Origin: Desnuesiella massiliensis
GTDB lineage: Bacteria > Bacillota > Clostridia > Clostridiales > Clostridiaceae
DNA: 64,000 bases
Assembly (NCBI RefSeq): GCF_001403615.1
Contig: NZ_LN879455.1
Span: 1-64,000, forward strand
Direction of reading: 5' to 3'
The notes beneath the pieces were generated by a model. The model searched no databases and had not been told where the DNA came from. It was given only the letters and a program-made list of their open reading frames with translations. Positions 7,857-17,404 of this stretch are shown in pieces (position 1 is the first letter of the stretch; every line of letters starts with the position of its first letter). Position numbers and translations under genes: made by a program.

Positions 7857-9305
7857 ATGAGTATGAGTAAATCAATACTAAGAAACGCTATATACAAAGC
7901 ATTATTAAATATTTTTAATATAGTTATTCCGCTTATTATAGGACCCTATGCTAACAGAGTGCTTGGACCTACTTTAGTAGGAAGAGTTAATGGGGTAGAT
8001 GCTATATATGGGTACTTTTTGATATTTGCAGCCTTTGGTATATATAATTATGGACTTAGAGAGATCAGCAGGGTAAGAGATGACAAGGAAAAGGTTTCAA
8101 AGCTATTTACTAATTTATTTATTATAGGATTAATAACTAATATAATAGCAAGTACTGTGTATTTTTCTTTTATATTTATTAATAAAGATGCCACTGCCTT
8201 TCCTGTATTTTTTATATATGGCTTAAGCCTTATATCTAATATATTCTATGTAGAGTGGGCTACAGAGGCGGTAGAAAGCTATGATTTTATAACTATAAAG
8301 TCGATTATTGTAAGGATAATATACATAATATTATTACTTACCCTAGTTAGAACCTCTGATAATTTAATTGAATATGTAGCATTATTATCATTATCCTTAT
8401 TTTTAAACAATATTATAAGCTTCATATATATATCAAAAAAGCTTAAGTTTAATTTTACAGAAATTAAAATAAGAAAACATATAAAATTTTTAATTATAGC
8501 AGTGCTAATGTCTAATGCTAATGTGTTATATACCCAATTAGACAGGATAATGCTAAGAAGCTTTTTAGGAGACAAGGCTGTAGGATTTTATGGCGTAGCT
8601 CAGAATGTGATGAGCATGGTAAATGCTTTAATGCTTTCCGTGATAATGGTAACAATACCTAGACTTTCAAATGTGCTAGCCAACGAAGACGATGAAGCCT
8701 ATGAAAAATTATTATCAAAGATATGTAAGGCTTATTTTACAATATTATTTCCAGCAGCCATAGGTATGTTTATATTATCGAAAGAGATAATATATTTTTA
8801 TGGCGGTAAGGAGTATTTAGCTTCCATTAATGTGCTTAAAATTTTCTCCATTTATATGATTGCAACTGGAATTGAATCTATATTTACCAATCAGATTATA
8901 TATGTTAAGAGAAAAGAGAAGATATTAGGAGTAATTATATTTATTTTTGGATTGCTAAATCTTATATCAAAATTTATATTGATAAAGTTTAATATATTTA
9001 CTCCAGTTACAGCTATAGCCACTACTTTATTCTGTAACACTTGTTTTATTACTACGGAATACATATATATAAAGAAAAAATTAAAGGTGAATATAAATAT
9101 ATTTGGATTAGACAAAATGAAGTATCTTTTTATATCTTTAATATTTATTCCTATAACTATGGCAATAAGACTAGCGGTGCCAAATATGCTTATGATGGCA
9201 TTCTTAGCGGTAGTGGTAAATTCTCTAGTATACTTTATAATACTATATATATTAAAGGATGATTTAGTTTTCTTTATTTTAAGGAAGCTTAAAATAGTTA
9301 AATAA
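7857..9305 (+). CDS. Wzx-type polysaccharide flippase (MATE/MOP superfamily)
   Basis: A 482-residue integral membrane protein with about 14 hydrophobic segments. The N-terminus (IFNIVIPLIIGPYANRVLGP followed by GVDAIYGYF) is typical of polysaccharide biosynthesis flippases that move lipid-linked glycans across the membrane. AGGAAGG precedes ATG 7857. The gene opens a surface-polysaccharide locus whose other members follow on the same strand. A hairpin terminator after it suggests separate transcription from the glycosyltransferases. Substrate cannot be read from the sequence. Confidence 0.88.
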   Translation: MSMSKSILRNAIYKALLNIFNIVIPLIIGPYANRVLGPTLVGRVNGVDAIYGYFLIFAAFGIYNYGLREISRVRDDKEKVSKLFTNLFIIGLITNIIASTVYFSFIFINKDATAFPVFFIYGLSLISNIFYVEWATEAVESYDFITIKSIIVRIIYIILLLTLVRTSDNLIEYVALLSLSLFLNNIISFIYISKKLKFNFTEIKIRKHIKFLIIAVLMSNANVLYTQLDRIMLRSFLGDKAVGFYGVAQNVMSMVNALMLSVIMVTIPRLSNVLANEDDEAYEKLLSKICKAYFTILFPAAIGMFILSKEIIYFYGGKEYLASINVLKIFSIYMIATGIESIFTNQIIYVKRKEKILGVIIFIFGLLNLISKFILIKFNIFTPVTAIATTLFCNTCFITTEYIYIKKKLKVNINIFGLDKMKYLFISLIFIPITMAIRLAVPNMLMMAFLAVVVNSLVYFIILYILKDDLVFFILRKLKIVK

Positions 9306-9322
9306 CCTTCAAAAAATAGTCA

Positions 9323-9350
9323 AGAGTTAGTAATTTTACTAACTCTTTTA
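9323..9350 (+). terminator. Terminator after the flippase gene
   Basis: AGAGTTAGTAA and TTACTAACTCT form a perfect 11-bp stem with a 2-nt gap, followed by TTTTAC. A -10-like TATAAT lies downstream at 9382-9387, suggesting that the next gene has its own promoter. Confidence 0.7.
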
Positions 9351-9411
9351 CTTTTAGATTTTAACCCTAAGGTTTTTGTGTTATAATCACTATGATGAAA
9401 GGAGTTAATCT

Positions 9412-10422
9412 ATGAGTGCATCAGTGAGTATAATAATACCTGTATATAATGTAGAGAAGTATTTAAGAAAGTGTTTAGACAGCGTTATAAATCAATCCAT
9501 TAAAAGCAAGGAGATTATAGTTGTCAATGATGGGTCTACAGATAGCAGCTTAAGTATAATAAATGAGTATAAAGCTAAATATCCAGACATCACTATAGTA
9601 GATAAGAAAAATGGAGGCCTTGCTTCTGCCAGAAATGCTGGACTCAAGGTAGCTAGGGGAGAGTATATAGGCTTTGTAGATAGTGATGATTATATTCATA
9701 TAGACATGTATGAAAATCTTTACAATAAAGCGAAAAAAAATAATTCGGACATAGTGATGTGTGGACATTTAAGAGTTTTTAATGATCATGAGGAAAGCTT
9801 TGTATATGATTATAATGAAAGCAAGGTGTATAATAGTGAAGAAATAACCAAAGAATTTTTGAAACATGCTATAAGCTTATCTAGTTGTGATAAGCTCTTT
9901 AAAAGGGAGCTGTTTGAAAAACATGATTTCTTTTTCCCAGAAGGGAAGTTAAATGAGGATATACAGGTGGTTTTTGGACTTATATTTAATTCTGATAGAA
10001 TTTGCTTTGATAATAAGCCATACTATCATTATTATCAAAGGGGTGGATCTATTACAAAGAAGATAAGAATAAATTCTGTTTTAGATATGATAAGCGCCAT
10101 TGAAAATATAAGAATGCAGTTAGAGGAAAAAGGACAATATGCCTATTATAAAGACTATTATAAAAGTTTTTACTATTCTTATATAGGAACCTCGAATATG
10201 ATGTTCTATGAATATCTCTATGGACATGGATTAACAGAAGAGGCTAAAAGCTGCAAGGAGTTATTGGGTAGCCATAACAATAGCATAAAGCTTATAGAGG
10301 TTTTTAAAAACAAAATTATAGATAAAAAGAATAGGGTTAAGATACTTTTACTGAAGCTAAAGCTTTTAAAGCCAATAGTCATTATAAAATTGAAGGTTAA
10401 AAATAAAAGCATAAATAATTAG
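9412..10422 (+). CDS. Family 2 glycosyltransferase
   Basis: A 336-residue GT-A fold transferase. The N-terminus carries SIIIPVYNVEKYLRKCLDS and the nucleotide-binding NDGSTD, the metal-binding motif is DSDDYI near residue 92, and a GKLNEDI acidic motif near residue 180 is the likely catalytic base region. The C-terminal third is basic and may sit on the membrane. It should add a sugar to a lipid-linked or wall glycan. AAAGGAG lies before ATG 9412. Donor and acceptor are unknown. Confidence 0.9.
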   Translation: MSASVSIIIPVYNVEKYLRKCLDSVINQSIKSKEIIVVNDGSTDSSLSIINEYKAKYPDITIVDKKNGGLASARNAGLKVARGEYIGFVDSDDYIHIDMYENLYNKAKKNNSDIVMCGHLRVFNDHEESFVYDYNESKVYNSEEITKEFLKHAISLSSCDKLFKRELFEKHDFFFPEGKLNEDIQVVFGLIFNSDRICFDNKPYYHYYQRGGSITKKIRINSVLDMISAIENIRMQLEEKGQYAYYKDYYKSFYYSYIGTSNMMFYEYLYGHGLTEEAKSCKELLGSHNNSIKLIEVFKNKIIDKKNRVKILLLKLKLLKPIVIIKLKVKNKSINN

Positions 10423-10458
10423 AATGATAGAATTAATAGGGTTCTTGGGGGGAAGAAA

Positions 10459-11172
10459 ATGAGCATTAAGGGAAGAGAGCTAATAAAAAACATATTAAAA
10501 AAGTTAAATATTTATGGTTTTTTAGCTAAAATAGTTAATGAACGCAGGGATAAAAAGAGAAGTGAAGCTTTCCATAAAAATGGACAAGAATGTCTAAGAA
10601 GAGTAAAAGAGGCCTTTGATAGTATTAACAGATTATTTTGGCTAGATTACGGTACCTTATTAGGTGCAGTTAGGGAAAAGGATTTTATAGAGCATGATTT
10701 AGATTTAGATATAGGTACTTTCCAAGAAGGAGATATATTAAAACTAGAAGAGGCTTTAAAGGCTAGAGGGCTAAAAAAAGTAAAAGAATTTATGAACCAG
10801 GGTAAAGTAGTGGAACAAACCTATAGTTATCAGGGAGCAGATATAGATATTTTCTTTTATGTGCAAGAAGAGGACAAGATGTGGTGCTATAGCTTTTATT
10901 CAGAAACACCTATACTTCCAAAGGAAATAGATTATGGATATGAATATGAGGGCTGGAAGACCATAAAATCCATAACCACCTATACTGGTTTTGATAAAAT
11001 AGAGTTTAAGGGGTTAGATTTTGATGCACCAAAGGATCTTAATTTATATTTAACAGAAAATTATGGAGCTAATTACATGATTAAACAAAAGGATTGGGAC
11101 TCCTCCTCATCACCTAGAAATGTTGAAAAAGTGGATATTGGAGAAGTAACTCAATATTGGTATAAATATTGA
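10459..11172 (+). CDS. LicD-like nucleotidyltransferase-fold protein
   Basis: A 237-residue cytoplasmic protein. It has the LicD-like core FWLDYGTLLGAVREKDFIEHD followed by DLDI, residues about 60-85, and GADIDIFFY near 130. In LicD these Asp residues bind metal and the diphosphonucleoside. LicD proteins transfer phosphocholine or similar groups to surface glycans; this copy is shorter and diverged, so its substrate may differ. GGGGGGAAG precedes the ATG. A full LicD homologue is next door. I see the fold; the exact reaction is inference. Confidence 0.75.
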   Translation: MSIKGRELIKNILKKLNIYGFLAKIVNERRDKKRSEAFHKNGQECLRRVKEAFDSINRLFWLDYGTLLGAVREKDFIEHDLDLDIGTFQEGDILKLEEALKARGLKKVKEFMNQGKVVEQTYSYQGADIDIFFYVQEEDKMWCYSFYSETPILPKEIDYGYEYEGWKTIKSITTYTGFDKIEFKGLDFDAPKDLNLYLTENYGANYMIKQKDWDSSSSPRNVEKVDIGEVTQYWYKY

Positions 11173-11226
11173 TAATTGGTAAATAATTAATAATAGTGAC
11201 TTTAAATAAAGGAGAATATATTATAA

Positions 11227-12033
11227 ATGAGTTCAGAGGTTATAGAATTAATTTGTAGAAGCCATGAATACTCATCCTTAAGGAAAGCACAGCTAGTAAT
11301 GGTAGAAATGATTAAGGTAGTGGATGAGATTTGCAAGAAACATAATTTAACTTATTGGATAGATTCAGGAACTTTATTAGGAGCCATTAGACATGAGGGA
11401 TTTATCCCCTGGGATGATGACGCAGATTTGTGCATGCCAAGAGAAGACTATGATAAATTTTTAGCTCTAGTAGAAAAAGAGTTACCAGAGCATTTAGCCC
11501 TAGAAACAGAAAGTGTAAACCTTCATAAGAAATTGCCCTGGGCTAGATTGCTATATACAAAAAACTTTAAGTGGAAATTTCACAATACTGGAGAGGAGCA
11601 TATGGGACTATCCATAGATATTTTTCCAATGGATTTAGTAGACTATAATACTCCTAACAAGAAGCTTGTTAATATATTAAGCAGGATATGCAGCAGCGAT
11701 AAGCCACAAAAGATTAAGGATCCTAAAGCTTTGATTAAAAGTTTATTACTTTCAGTTAACTTTAAAAAATATTGGGTTAAATACGTTAATGATTTAAATG
11801 AAAAAGGCAAAGGGGAATATTTCTGCTATGGCATAGAAACAAGTTTTACTAACAGCAGATTTTTATTCCATAAAGAGGATATATTTCCGTTAAAGAAAGC
11901 AACCTTTGAAAATTATGAGTTTTCTATACCAAATAACTATGATAAGTATCTTACAAATCTTTATGGCGATTATATGAGAATACCACCAGAGAATGAAAGA
12001 ATGACTCATTGCACAGAGTTTGAAATAATTTAA
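11227..12033 (+). CDS. LicD family phosphotransferase
   Basis: A 268-residue protein with all LicD signatures: LTYWIDSGTLLGAIRHEGFI, then PWDDDADLCM around residues 40-70, and GLSIDIFPMD near 125. Known LicD enzymes attach phosphocholine or phosphoribitol-type groups to teichoic acids, capsules or glycans. No choline kinase or cytidylyltransferase (LicA/LicC) lies in the window, so the transferred group is unknown. AAAGGAG precedes ATG 11227. It lies between a divergent LicD relative and a GT4 gene. Confidence 0.88.
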   Translation: MSSEVIELICRSHEYSSLRKAQLVMVEMIKVVDEICKKHNLTYWIDSGTLLGAIRHEGFIPWDDDADLCMPREDYDKFLALVEKELPEHLALETESVNLHKKLPWARLLYTKNFKWKFHNTGEEHMGLSIDIFPMDLVDYNTPNKKLVNILSRICSSDKPQKIKDPKALIKSLLLSVNFKKYWVKYVNDLNEKGKGEYFCYGIETSFTNSRFLFHKEDIFPLKKATFENYEFSIPNNYDKYLTNLYGDYMRIPPENERMTHCTEFEII

Positions 12034-12059
12034 AAGGATTTTTTAAGGAGTTGATAGTT

Positions 12060-13178
12060 GTGACAGCTAGTAGAGTACTTCATATTGTAGCTACAGGAAG
12101 ATTAAGTGGAGCTGAAAAAGTGGTTTCAGATATATGTACTAATTTAAGTGAGGATTTTCAGCCTATAGCAGTTTGTGCTGGAGAAGAGCTAAAGGAGTAT
12201 TATGATGGGAAGAATATCGAAACCTATGTTATCGATATAAGTAAATTAAGTGTTAGTGAGATAAGGAAATTAAAACAGTTGATTAAAGACAAGCATATTG
12301 ACATTGTCCATAGTCATGATGTAAAAGCATCTATAGCTGGTTACTTAGCAGCTAAGGCTTTTAAAGTGCCAGTGGTTTCTCATATACATGTAACTTATTT
12401 ATGGATGAAGAAACTTGGACCACTAAAAATCATAGATCAATATTTTAGAAATAAGTATACTAAGTCTCTTGCTTGCTCTGAAATGGTAAGAGATTTTTAT
12501 TTAGAGCACAATAAAAAGGCTTTACAGGGTAAAATAGAGTATTTAGATAATGCTTTTAACTTTAATGAATTTAATAAGATAGAGCCTAAAGACAAAGATA
12601 GCTTTAAACAGCAGCTTGGCATAGATAAGGATGCTTATATTTATGGATATCTTGGAAGGCTATTAGAGGTTAAGGGAGCAGATTTAATGATTGATAGCTT
12701 TTATGATATTCAAAATAAGGTAGAAAACTCCATGCTTCTAATCGTAGGAGACGGCCCAGAAAGAGAAAAGTTAGAAGCTAAGGTTAAAGAATATGGCATA
12801 GAAAATAAAGTAATTTTTGCAGGCTATCAAAAAAATGTATATGATTATATGAATGCCTTTGATTGCTTTATACTTCCTTCTGTAAGAGAGGGGCTGCCTA
12901 TAGCTGTGCTAGAGGCTATGGCTATGAGAAAGCCTGTACTTTCTACTCCAGTAGCAGGACTAAAAAAATTAATGAAGAATGAATTTAATGGTCTAGTTTT
13001 AAGGGAAAGAAGCAGAAAAGATTTATCAGAAGCTATGATTAAAATACATGAAGATAAGGAACTATCAAGAAATATTGCTGAAAATGCATATAAGCATTTA
13101 GATGAAAATTATAACATCAACACCTATGTAAAGAAGGTAGAGAGGTTATACAAAGATGTATTAAGTGGTGAAAGATAA
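12060..13178 (+). CDS. Family 4 glycosyltransferase (GT-B fold)
   Basis: A 372-residue retaining glycosyltransferase. The N-terminal domain has RVLHIVATGRLSGAEKVV and IVHSHDVKAS; the C-terminal domain has GYLGRLLEVKGADLMI, LLIVGDGPEREKLE and the E-x7-E motif EGLPIAVLE near residue 280, which binds the nucleotide sugar. The GTG at 12060 is preferred to TTG 12051 because AAGGAG (12045-12050) then has normal spacing. It ends one base before the next ATG, so the two genes are coupled. Probable role: surface glycan assembly. Confidence 0.9.
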   Translation: MTASRVLHIVATGRLSGAEKVVSDICTNLSEDFQPIAVCAGEELKEYYDGKNIETYVIDISKLSVSEIRKLKQLIKDKHIDIVHSHDVKASIAGYLAAKAFKVPVVSHIHVTYLWMKKLGPLKIIDQYFRNKYTKSLACSEMVRDFYLEHNKKALQGKIEYLDNAFNFNEFNKIEPKDKDSFKQQLGIDKDAYIYGYLGRLLEVKGADLMIDSFYDIQNKVENSMLLIVGDGPEREKLEAKVKEYGIENKVIFAGYQKNVYDYMNAFDCFILPSVREGLPIAVLEAMAMRKPVLSTPVAGLKKLMKNEFNGLVLRERSRKDLSEAMIKIHEDKELSRNIAENAYKHLDENYNINTYVKKVERLYKDVLSGER

Positions 13179-13898
13179 ATGAAGAAATATAGATTTTTAA
13201 TTATAATAACTTTCATAGTTTTCTTAGGAAGCTTAGCCTTTAATATCTATGACGCAAAAAAGAAGCTTTCTATGAAAGCTGATAATTATATTTTTTGTAG
13301 TAGTACGTTATCTTATTTAGCTAGTGATTTTATAGAGGGATATAAAAAAGAGTTTGGAAAAGCGTTGAGCTTAACTTCAGAGGAAAAAGAGCACAAAAAT
13401 GATACTATTTTTAAAGTTAAGTATCAATCTGATTTAACAGAAGAAGAAAAGAAAGACTTTGATATGATTACCTTATCAAAGGATTATGTTTTAGCCTTAA
13501 CCAATATAGAAAATTCACATAATAATATTGACTTAAATGATTGGGAATATTTAAAAGGGACTTCAGACCATAAACTACCTGTAGGAACCAACTATGCAGC
13601 AGACTTTGTTAATAGATATTTAGGCAGTAAAATTGCTTATAAGGTAGCTGGAGAAAATTTATCTGATTATATAGTTAAAGATAAAAATCTAATGGGATTC
13701 ATTTATGCTAGCCAATACTATACTTCTACTAAATATAAGCTAGTGACTATCAATGGCTTAAAAATGAAAGACGAAAATTATCCTTTAGTAGATTATTTGG
13801 TATTTATTGTAAAAAAAGACTTTAATGAAAAAGAAAAGATTTCTCAAATCATAAGCAATATGAATTTTAACCTAGATAAGTTTTCTTTTAACTATTAG
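13179..13898 (+). CDS. Secreted or membrane-anchored protein of unknown function, possibly periplasmic-binding-like
   Basis: I do not recognise this 239-residue protein by family. It has a basic N-terminus and one transmembrane or signal segment (residues 5-23, LIIITFIVFLGSLAF) without a lipobox. The rest is a mixed alpha/beta soluble domain. Phrases such as FDMITLSKDYVLAL, LPVGTNYAADFVNRYLG and GFIYASQYYTSTKYKLV resemble the layout of substrate-binding (phosphate or extracellular solute) proteins, but that is a weak impression. The ATG abuts the GT4 stop codon. It is followed by a giant membrane protein, so an extracytoplasmic role in glycan assembly is a reasonable guess. Confidence 0.7.
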   Translation: MKKYRFLIIITFIVFLGSLAFNIYDAKKKLSMKADNYIFCSSTLSYLASDFIEGYKKEFGKALSLTSEEKEHKNDTIFKVKYQSDLTEEEKKDFDMITLSKDYVLALTNIENSHNNIDLNDWEYLKGTSDHKLPVGTNYAADFVNRYLGSKIAYKVAGENLSDYIVKDKNLMGFIYASQYYTSTKYKLVTINGLKMKDENYPLVDYLVFIVKKDFNEKEKISQIISNMNFNLDKFSFNY

Positions 13899-13914
13899 AT
13901 TTGGAGGTAGTATT

Positions 13915-15732
13915 TTGTCTACGAGAGGTAATTTATTTAAAAATAAAATTAATATAATAGCCATATTGATATTATTAGCAATTTCTATAGGCTATGGTTA
14001 TTTAGAGAAAAGAGATTTTATAACTATAAATAAGATTATTTATTATGGGAATACAGAGTTTAATGATGTGATAGCTTATGATGTAGATGGCACTAAAATA
14101 AAGAAGATAAATAAATTTAATGAGGACTTTAAGGATAATTACAAGAAAGAAAACATAGAGGTGGTTATAAATCCTATTAGTGCAAATAAATACATATATG
14201 AAATGGTAATACATTCAAAAGATAAATTAAGTGAAGAGAAAAACAGCAGTATCATCAACGACTACACTTTATATGTAAAAGATAAAGATAAGGATATTAA
14301 GTTTATAAATATAATAAATGAGCCAGAGTACAATTTTAGTAATAAAAGCCTAAACAATGTATTCTTTAGAGCATTATCAGCTATAATTTATCTAGCAGCC
14401 TGCTTTTACTTTATAAGTAAATTAGGTTATAAAAATAAAAAAATACTTAGTGATTATAAGCTTTTTGCCATCTTTGCTGCTCTAGGCATAGTTAGTATGG
14501 TGCTAAATTTTCAATTTTTGCTCAGTATTTCATTAATATTATTGGGTGTGCTGATAAATTATGCTTATGCTCATAATAATGAAGGAAAGTTCATAATCAG
14601 TGCTTATGCAACGGCTTTTGCTATAAGAATATTAGCAATTATAGCTATGGTGGTACTAAACCTATATAAATTTGGTACAAAACTTTCTTATTTACAGCCA
14701 GATGAGATGTTTTACTATGAGACCTCAAACAAAATTTCCTTATTGCTTTATAATTTTAAATGGCCGGATCTCAAGGGAATTACTGAGGTAACTCAATATG
14801 CCTATAATCTTTTTGCTGGAGTGGTAAAATTATTGAATATAGAGAGTTTTTATTCCTTAAAAATCATCAATGCTTTAATTTCATGTTTATTTATAGTTAT
14901 GGTATATGATTTTGCAATGAAGCTGTTTAAAAATAAAAGTGTGGCAAGGCTATCAGCTATATTTATGACCTTGATGCCTACGATGATATTATTTTCCACC
15001 TTTGCTTTAAGAGATATATTTATATCTATGTTCATATTTTTAATATTTAAAGAAGTATTTACCATAGACATAGATAAAAGATATATTATAAGCCTTATAA
15101 AGATACTTATATATTCTTTTATTCTCTGGTATTTAAGAAACTATGCTCTTATACTAATAGCTATGATAGTTGCATTCTATGTTGTTTTAAAGCTATGTGT
15201 AAGAAGAAATATAAATTTAATTTATGTTTTTATTATAGGGATAGTAGGGTTAGCCGGAGCTTTAACCTTAGCCTCAAAACTTTACTCCTTCAGTCTGTTA
15301 AAAATGTTTATTAATTACTTTAGAAATGAAGGTATAGTAAAGTATGTCACGGGTATAGTATTAAGTATTACTAACCTGGACTTTATAACCAATACCTCTG
15401 CTAGTCTATATTCTTCACCTAAAACCATAATATTACGTATGTTTTATCCTGAAACTCTACTTTTAGTAATAACACTTCCACTTTTTGTTATTGGTGTTAA
15501 GGAATTTATAAAAACTAGAAAGGATATAGCATATTCATTAATCATAATGTTTATAGGATTTATAACCATATATAAACTTCAGTACGGTGGATGGTTTTTA
15601 AGAACTCAACTTCAAATATTTCCTTATCAATATGTATTTATAAGCTTAGGCTTAATTCATGTTATTAATGAAAGTAATTTCTTTAAGCAGGGAAAAGGAT
15701 TTAACTTAGTAAATAGACTATTAAATTTATAG
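13915..15732 (+). CDS. Large membrane protein, PMT/ArnT-like glycosyltransferase candidate
   Basis: A 605-residue protein beginning at TTG 13915 behind GGAGGTAG. It has one N-terminal membrane helix, an extracellular segment of about 120 residues, then roughly ten transmembrane helices. LQPDEMFYYETSNKISLL near residue 262 looks like the acidic first-loop motif of GT-C enzymes that use lipid-phosphate sugars, and ALRDIFISMFIFLIFKE resembles that superfamily's helix layout. The end gene of the polysaccharide operon, followed by a terminator. GT-C assignment is inference; a polymerase is an alternative. Confidence 0.7.
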   Translation: MSTRGNLFKNKINIIAILILLAISIGYGYLEKRDFITINKIIYYGNTEFNDVIAYDVDGTKIKKINKFNEDFKDNYKKENIEVVINPISANKYIYEMVIHSKDKLSEEKNSSIINDYTLYVKDKDKDIKFINIINEPEYNFSNKSLNNVFFRALSAIIYLAACFYFISKLGYKNKKILSDYKLFAIFAALGIVSMVLNFQFLLSISLILLGVLINYAYAHNNEGKFIISAYATAFAIRILAIIAMVVLNLYKFGTKLSYLQPDEMFYYETSNKISLLLYNFKWPDLKGITEVTQYAYNLFAGVVKLLNIESFYSLKIINALISCLFIVMVYDFAMKLFKNKSVARLSAIFMTLMPTMILFSTFALRDIFISMFIFLIFKEVFTIDIDKRYIISLIKILIYSFILWYLRNYALILIAMIVAFYVVLKLCVRRNINLIYVFIIGIVGLAGALTLASKLYSFSLLKMFINYFRNEGIVKYVTGIVLSITNLDFITNTSASLYSSPKTIILRMFYPETLLLVITLPLFVIGVKEFIKTRKDIAYSLIIMFIGFITIYKLQYGGWFLRTQLQIFPYQYVFISLGLIHVINESNFFKQGKGFNLVNRLLNL

Positions 15733-15799
15733 GTTACGAGAAAAATAACCGATAAAATATATCAATATAGTGAAGTGAGTTTTAACAAAAATCAAAAAT

Positions 15800-15836
15800 A
15801 AATCTGCTAAAATCTAAATTAGCAGATTTATTTTTT
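15800..15836. terminator. Bidirectional terminator
   Basis: AAATCTGCTAA and TTAGCAGATTT form an 11-bp stem with T-tract on the right and A-tract on the left. It lies between the convergent polysaccharide locus and the HAD gene. Confidence 0.85.
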
Positions 15837-15858
15837 GCTTTTTAATTTTTATTAAAGG

Positions 15859-16512
15859 CTATACCGCCTCATTTAACTCAGCATATTCAATAATAAACTT
15901 ATCTACGGTATCTTCTATTTCATCTCTAGCATCTTTAGAAAGTTCATCATATACACCTACTACCTTCATACCTGCAGCTTTTGCACCCTTCATGGCAGGG
16001 AGTATATCCTCAAAAACTATGCATTGATCTGGAGAAACCCCTAATTTTTCAGCTGCTAGTAGATAAACATCAGGAAAACTCTTTCCTCTTTTTACTTCAC
16101 CAGTAATGGTTATAGCATCGAAATAATCATAAATATCATTTTTCTTTAGGGCAATCTCTAATAAAGGAAGAGAATTACTAGTAGCTAGTCCTATTTTTAT
16201 ACCTAATTTTTTTAGTTTATCTAAAAATAATTTGGCCCCAGCTTTTAAAGGTACATTATTTTCATATTCGTATAAAGCCATGTCATACCACTCATTCATT
16301 ATTTCTTCAAGAGAATCCTCTAAATTGAACCTGTTCTTAAAATATTTAGCGGTTTCTTGAAAGCTAAGATGACTTATAGCATCTCTCAAATCTTCAGGCA
16401 TATCTATATTTCTAATTTTAAGATAATCTATATCTATCTTTTCCCAAATCCACATGGAATCTACCAAGGTACCATCTAAATCAAATATTGCTGCTCTTAC
16501 ATCAGTTAACAT
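15859..16512 (-). CDS. HAD superfamily phosphatase (beta-phosphoglucomutase-like)
   Basis: A 217-residue soluble hydrolase. Motif I is FDLDGTLVDS (nucleophile Asp at residue 10), motif II ATSNS near 108, motif III Lys in KRGKSFPDVY near 140, and motif IV FEDILPAM near 165. A helical cap sits between motifs I and II, which places it in the subfamily I phosphoglucomutase/phosphatase-like group. Substrate is probably a small phosphosugar or nucleotide. Preceded by GAGGTGA. It lies downstream of the PAP2 gene but a hairpin separates them. Confidence 0.85.
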   Translation of the reverse strand: MLTDVRAAIFDLDGTLVDSMWIWEKIDIDYLKIRNIDMPEDLRDAISHLSFQETAKYFKNRFNLEDSLEEIMNEWYDMALYEYENNVPLKAGAKLFLDKLKKLGIKIGLATSNSLPLLEIALKKNDIYDYFDAITITGEVKRGKSFPDVYLLAAEKLGVSPDQCIVFEDILPAMKGAKAAGMKVVGVYDELSKDARDEIEDTVDKFIIEYAELNEAV

Positions 16513-16539
16513 TTTATCACCTCACGCAAAAGTATATCA

Positions 16540-16569
16540 TTAAAAAAAGTTTCTTTGCAACTTTTTTAA
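16540..16569 (-). terminator. Hairpin between PAP2 and HAD genes
   Basis: TTAAAAAAAGTT and AACTTTTTTAA form an AT-rich stem downstream of the PAP2 stop codon. It may act as a weak terminator. Confidence 0.45.
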
Positions 16570-16595
16570 TATATTAAGCCCGCATAATCGATTTG

Positions 16596-17099
16596 CTATA
16601 ATATATATATTAACATAGAACAAATACTGCCAATTATGGAACCAGCTATTACATCCGTAGGATAATGTACCCCTAAATACATCCTAGAAATTCCTACTAG
16701 CGCAGAAAGGCTTATACATAATAAAGCAAAAGAAGGTATGAATAAAGCAGTAATAATAGCTAAGGTAAAGGCAGAGGTAGTATGTCCAGAAGGAAAAGAA
16801 TATTTATCAATATCAATGAGCTTTATATTTAGGTTTTGTAATGCAATAAATGGACGAACTCTTTTTACTAAGATCTTTATTATTCTGGCCAAAAGACTAC
16901 TCAATATCAGGGAAAGAGAACATTTAACGGCAAATTCCCTAGAAAACTGCTTGCCCATAAAAAATAATATCAAGCAGTAAGTTATAGCAAAGTAAGTAGA
17001 TCCTATATAAGTTATAGCCGGCATAACTTTATCTAAAAAACTGCATTTTATAGAATTATTAAATATCCTTAGAATGGTTTCATCACTTCTTTTTAGCAT
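16596..17099 (-). CDS. PAP2 family membrane phosphatase
   Basis: A 167-residue membrane enzyme with the full acid phosphatase triad of motifs: K-x6-RP (KILVKRVRP), PSGH (SFPSGHTTS) and SR-x5-H-x3-D (SRMYLGVHYPTD). Five or six hydrophobic helices surround them. Such proteins dephosphorylate undecaprenyl pyrophosphate, phosphatidylglycerol phosphate or similar lipids, in keeping with the envelope-rich neighbourhood. I chose ATG 17099 because GGAGGGG stands 6-7 nt upstream; the longer frame starting at 17135 would begin inside a 104-bp repeat and is probably spurious. Confidence 0.88.
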   Translation of the reverse strand: MLKRSDETILRIFNNSIKCSFLDKVMPAITYIGSTYFAITYCLILFFMGKQFSREFAVKCSLSLILSSLLARIIKILVKRVRPFIALQNLNIKLIDIDKYSFPSGHTTSAFTLAIITALFIPSFALLCISLSALVGISRMYLGVHYPTDVIAGSIIGSICSMLIYIL

Positions 17100-17116
17100 T
17101 AAAATCCCCTCCAATA

Positions 17117-17220
17117 TATAGGGGAACAAGTTCAACTATTAACTTATACATGCACCATAATGGCTTAAAGATGCCATTTTGGAAAATGTATAAGTTAAGT
17201 TTCACCTTCGTTTCCCTTTA
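17117..17220 (-). repeat. 104-bp MITE-like repeat, copy 2
   Basis: The reverse complement is nearly identical over its whole length to the copy at 795-898, with the same TATAGGG-type ends. It lies directly upstream of the PAP2 ribosome binding site, so it forms that gene's leader. The remaining gap (17221-17400) is AT-rich with nothing recognisable. Confidence 0.8.
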
Positions 17221-17404
17221 GTAGCTAAGTATATGCTTGTATTTATTTAACTCTTAAGGATTTTCGTCTATATATATTTAATATAAATGCATATTATGTA
17301 CTATTAATAATAACAGAAAAATCTTATTTTTTTATTAAATAAAATTTAAATATTATTAAGATTATAATAAATTATATAAAACTGCGCAATAAATTTTAAA
17401 TAAA

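Noticed and set aside
17100..17135. Longer N-terminus of the PAP2 protein
   Set aside because: These codons lie in the end of the 104-bp repeat and upstream of the GGAGGGG site, so they are probably not translated.
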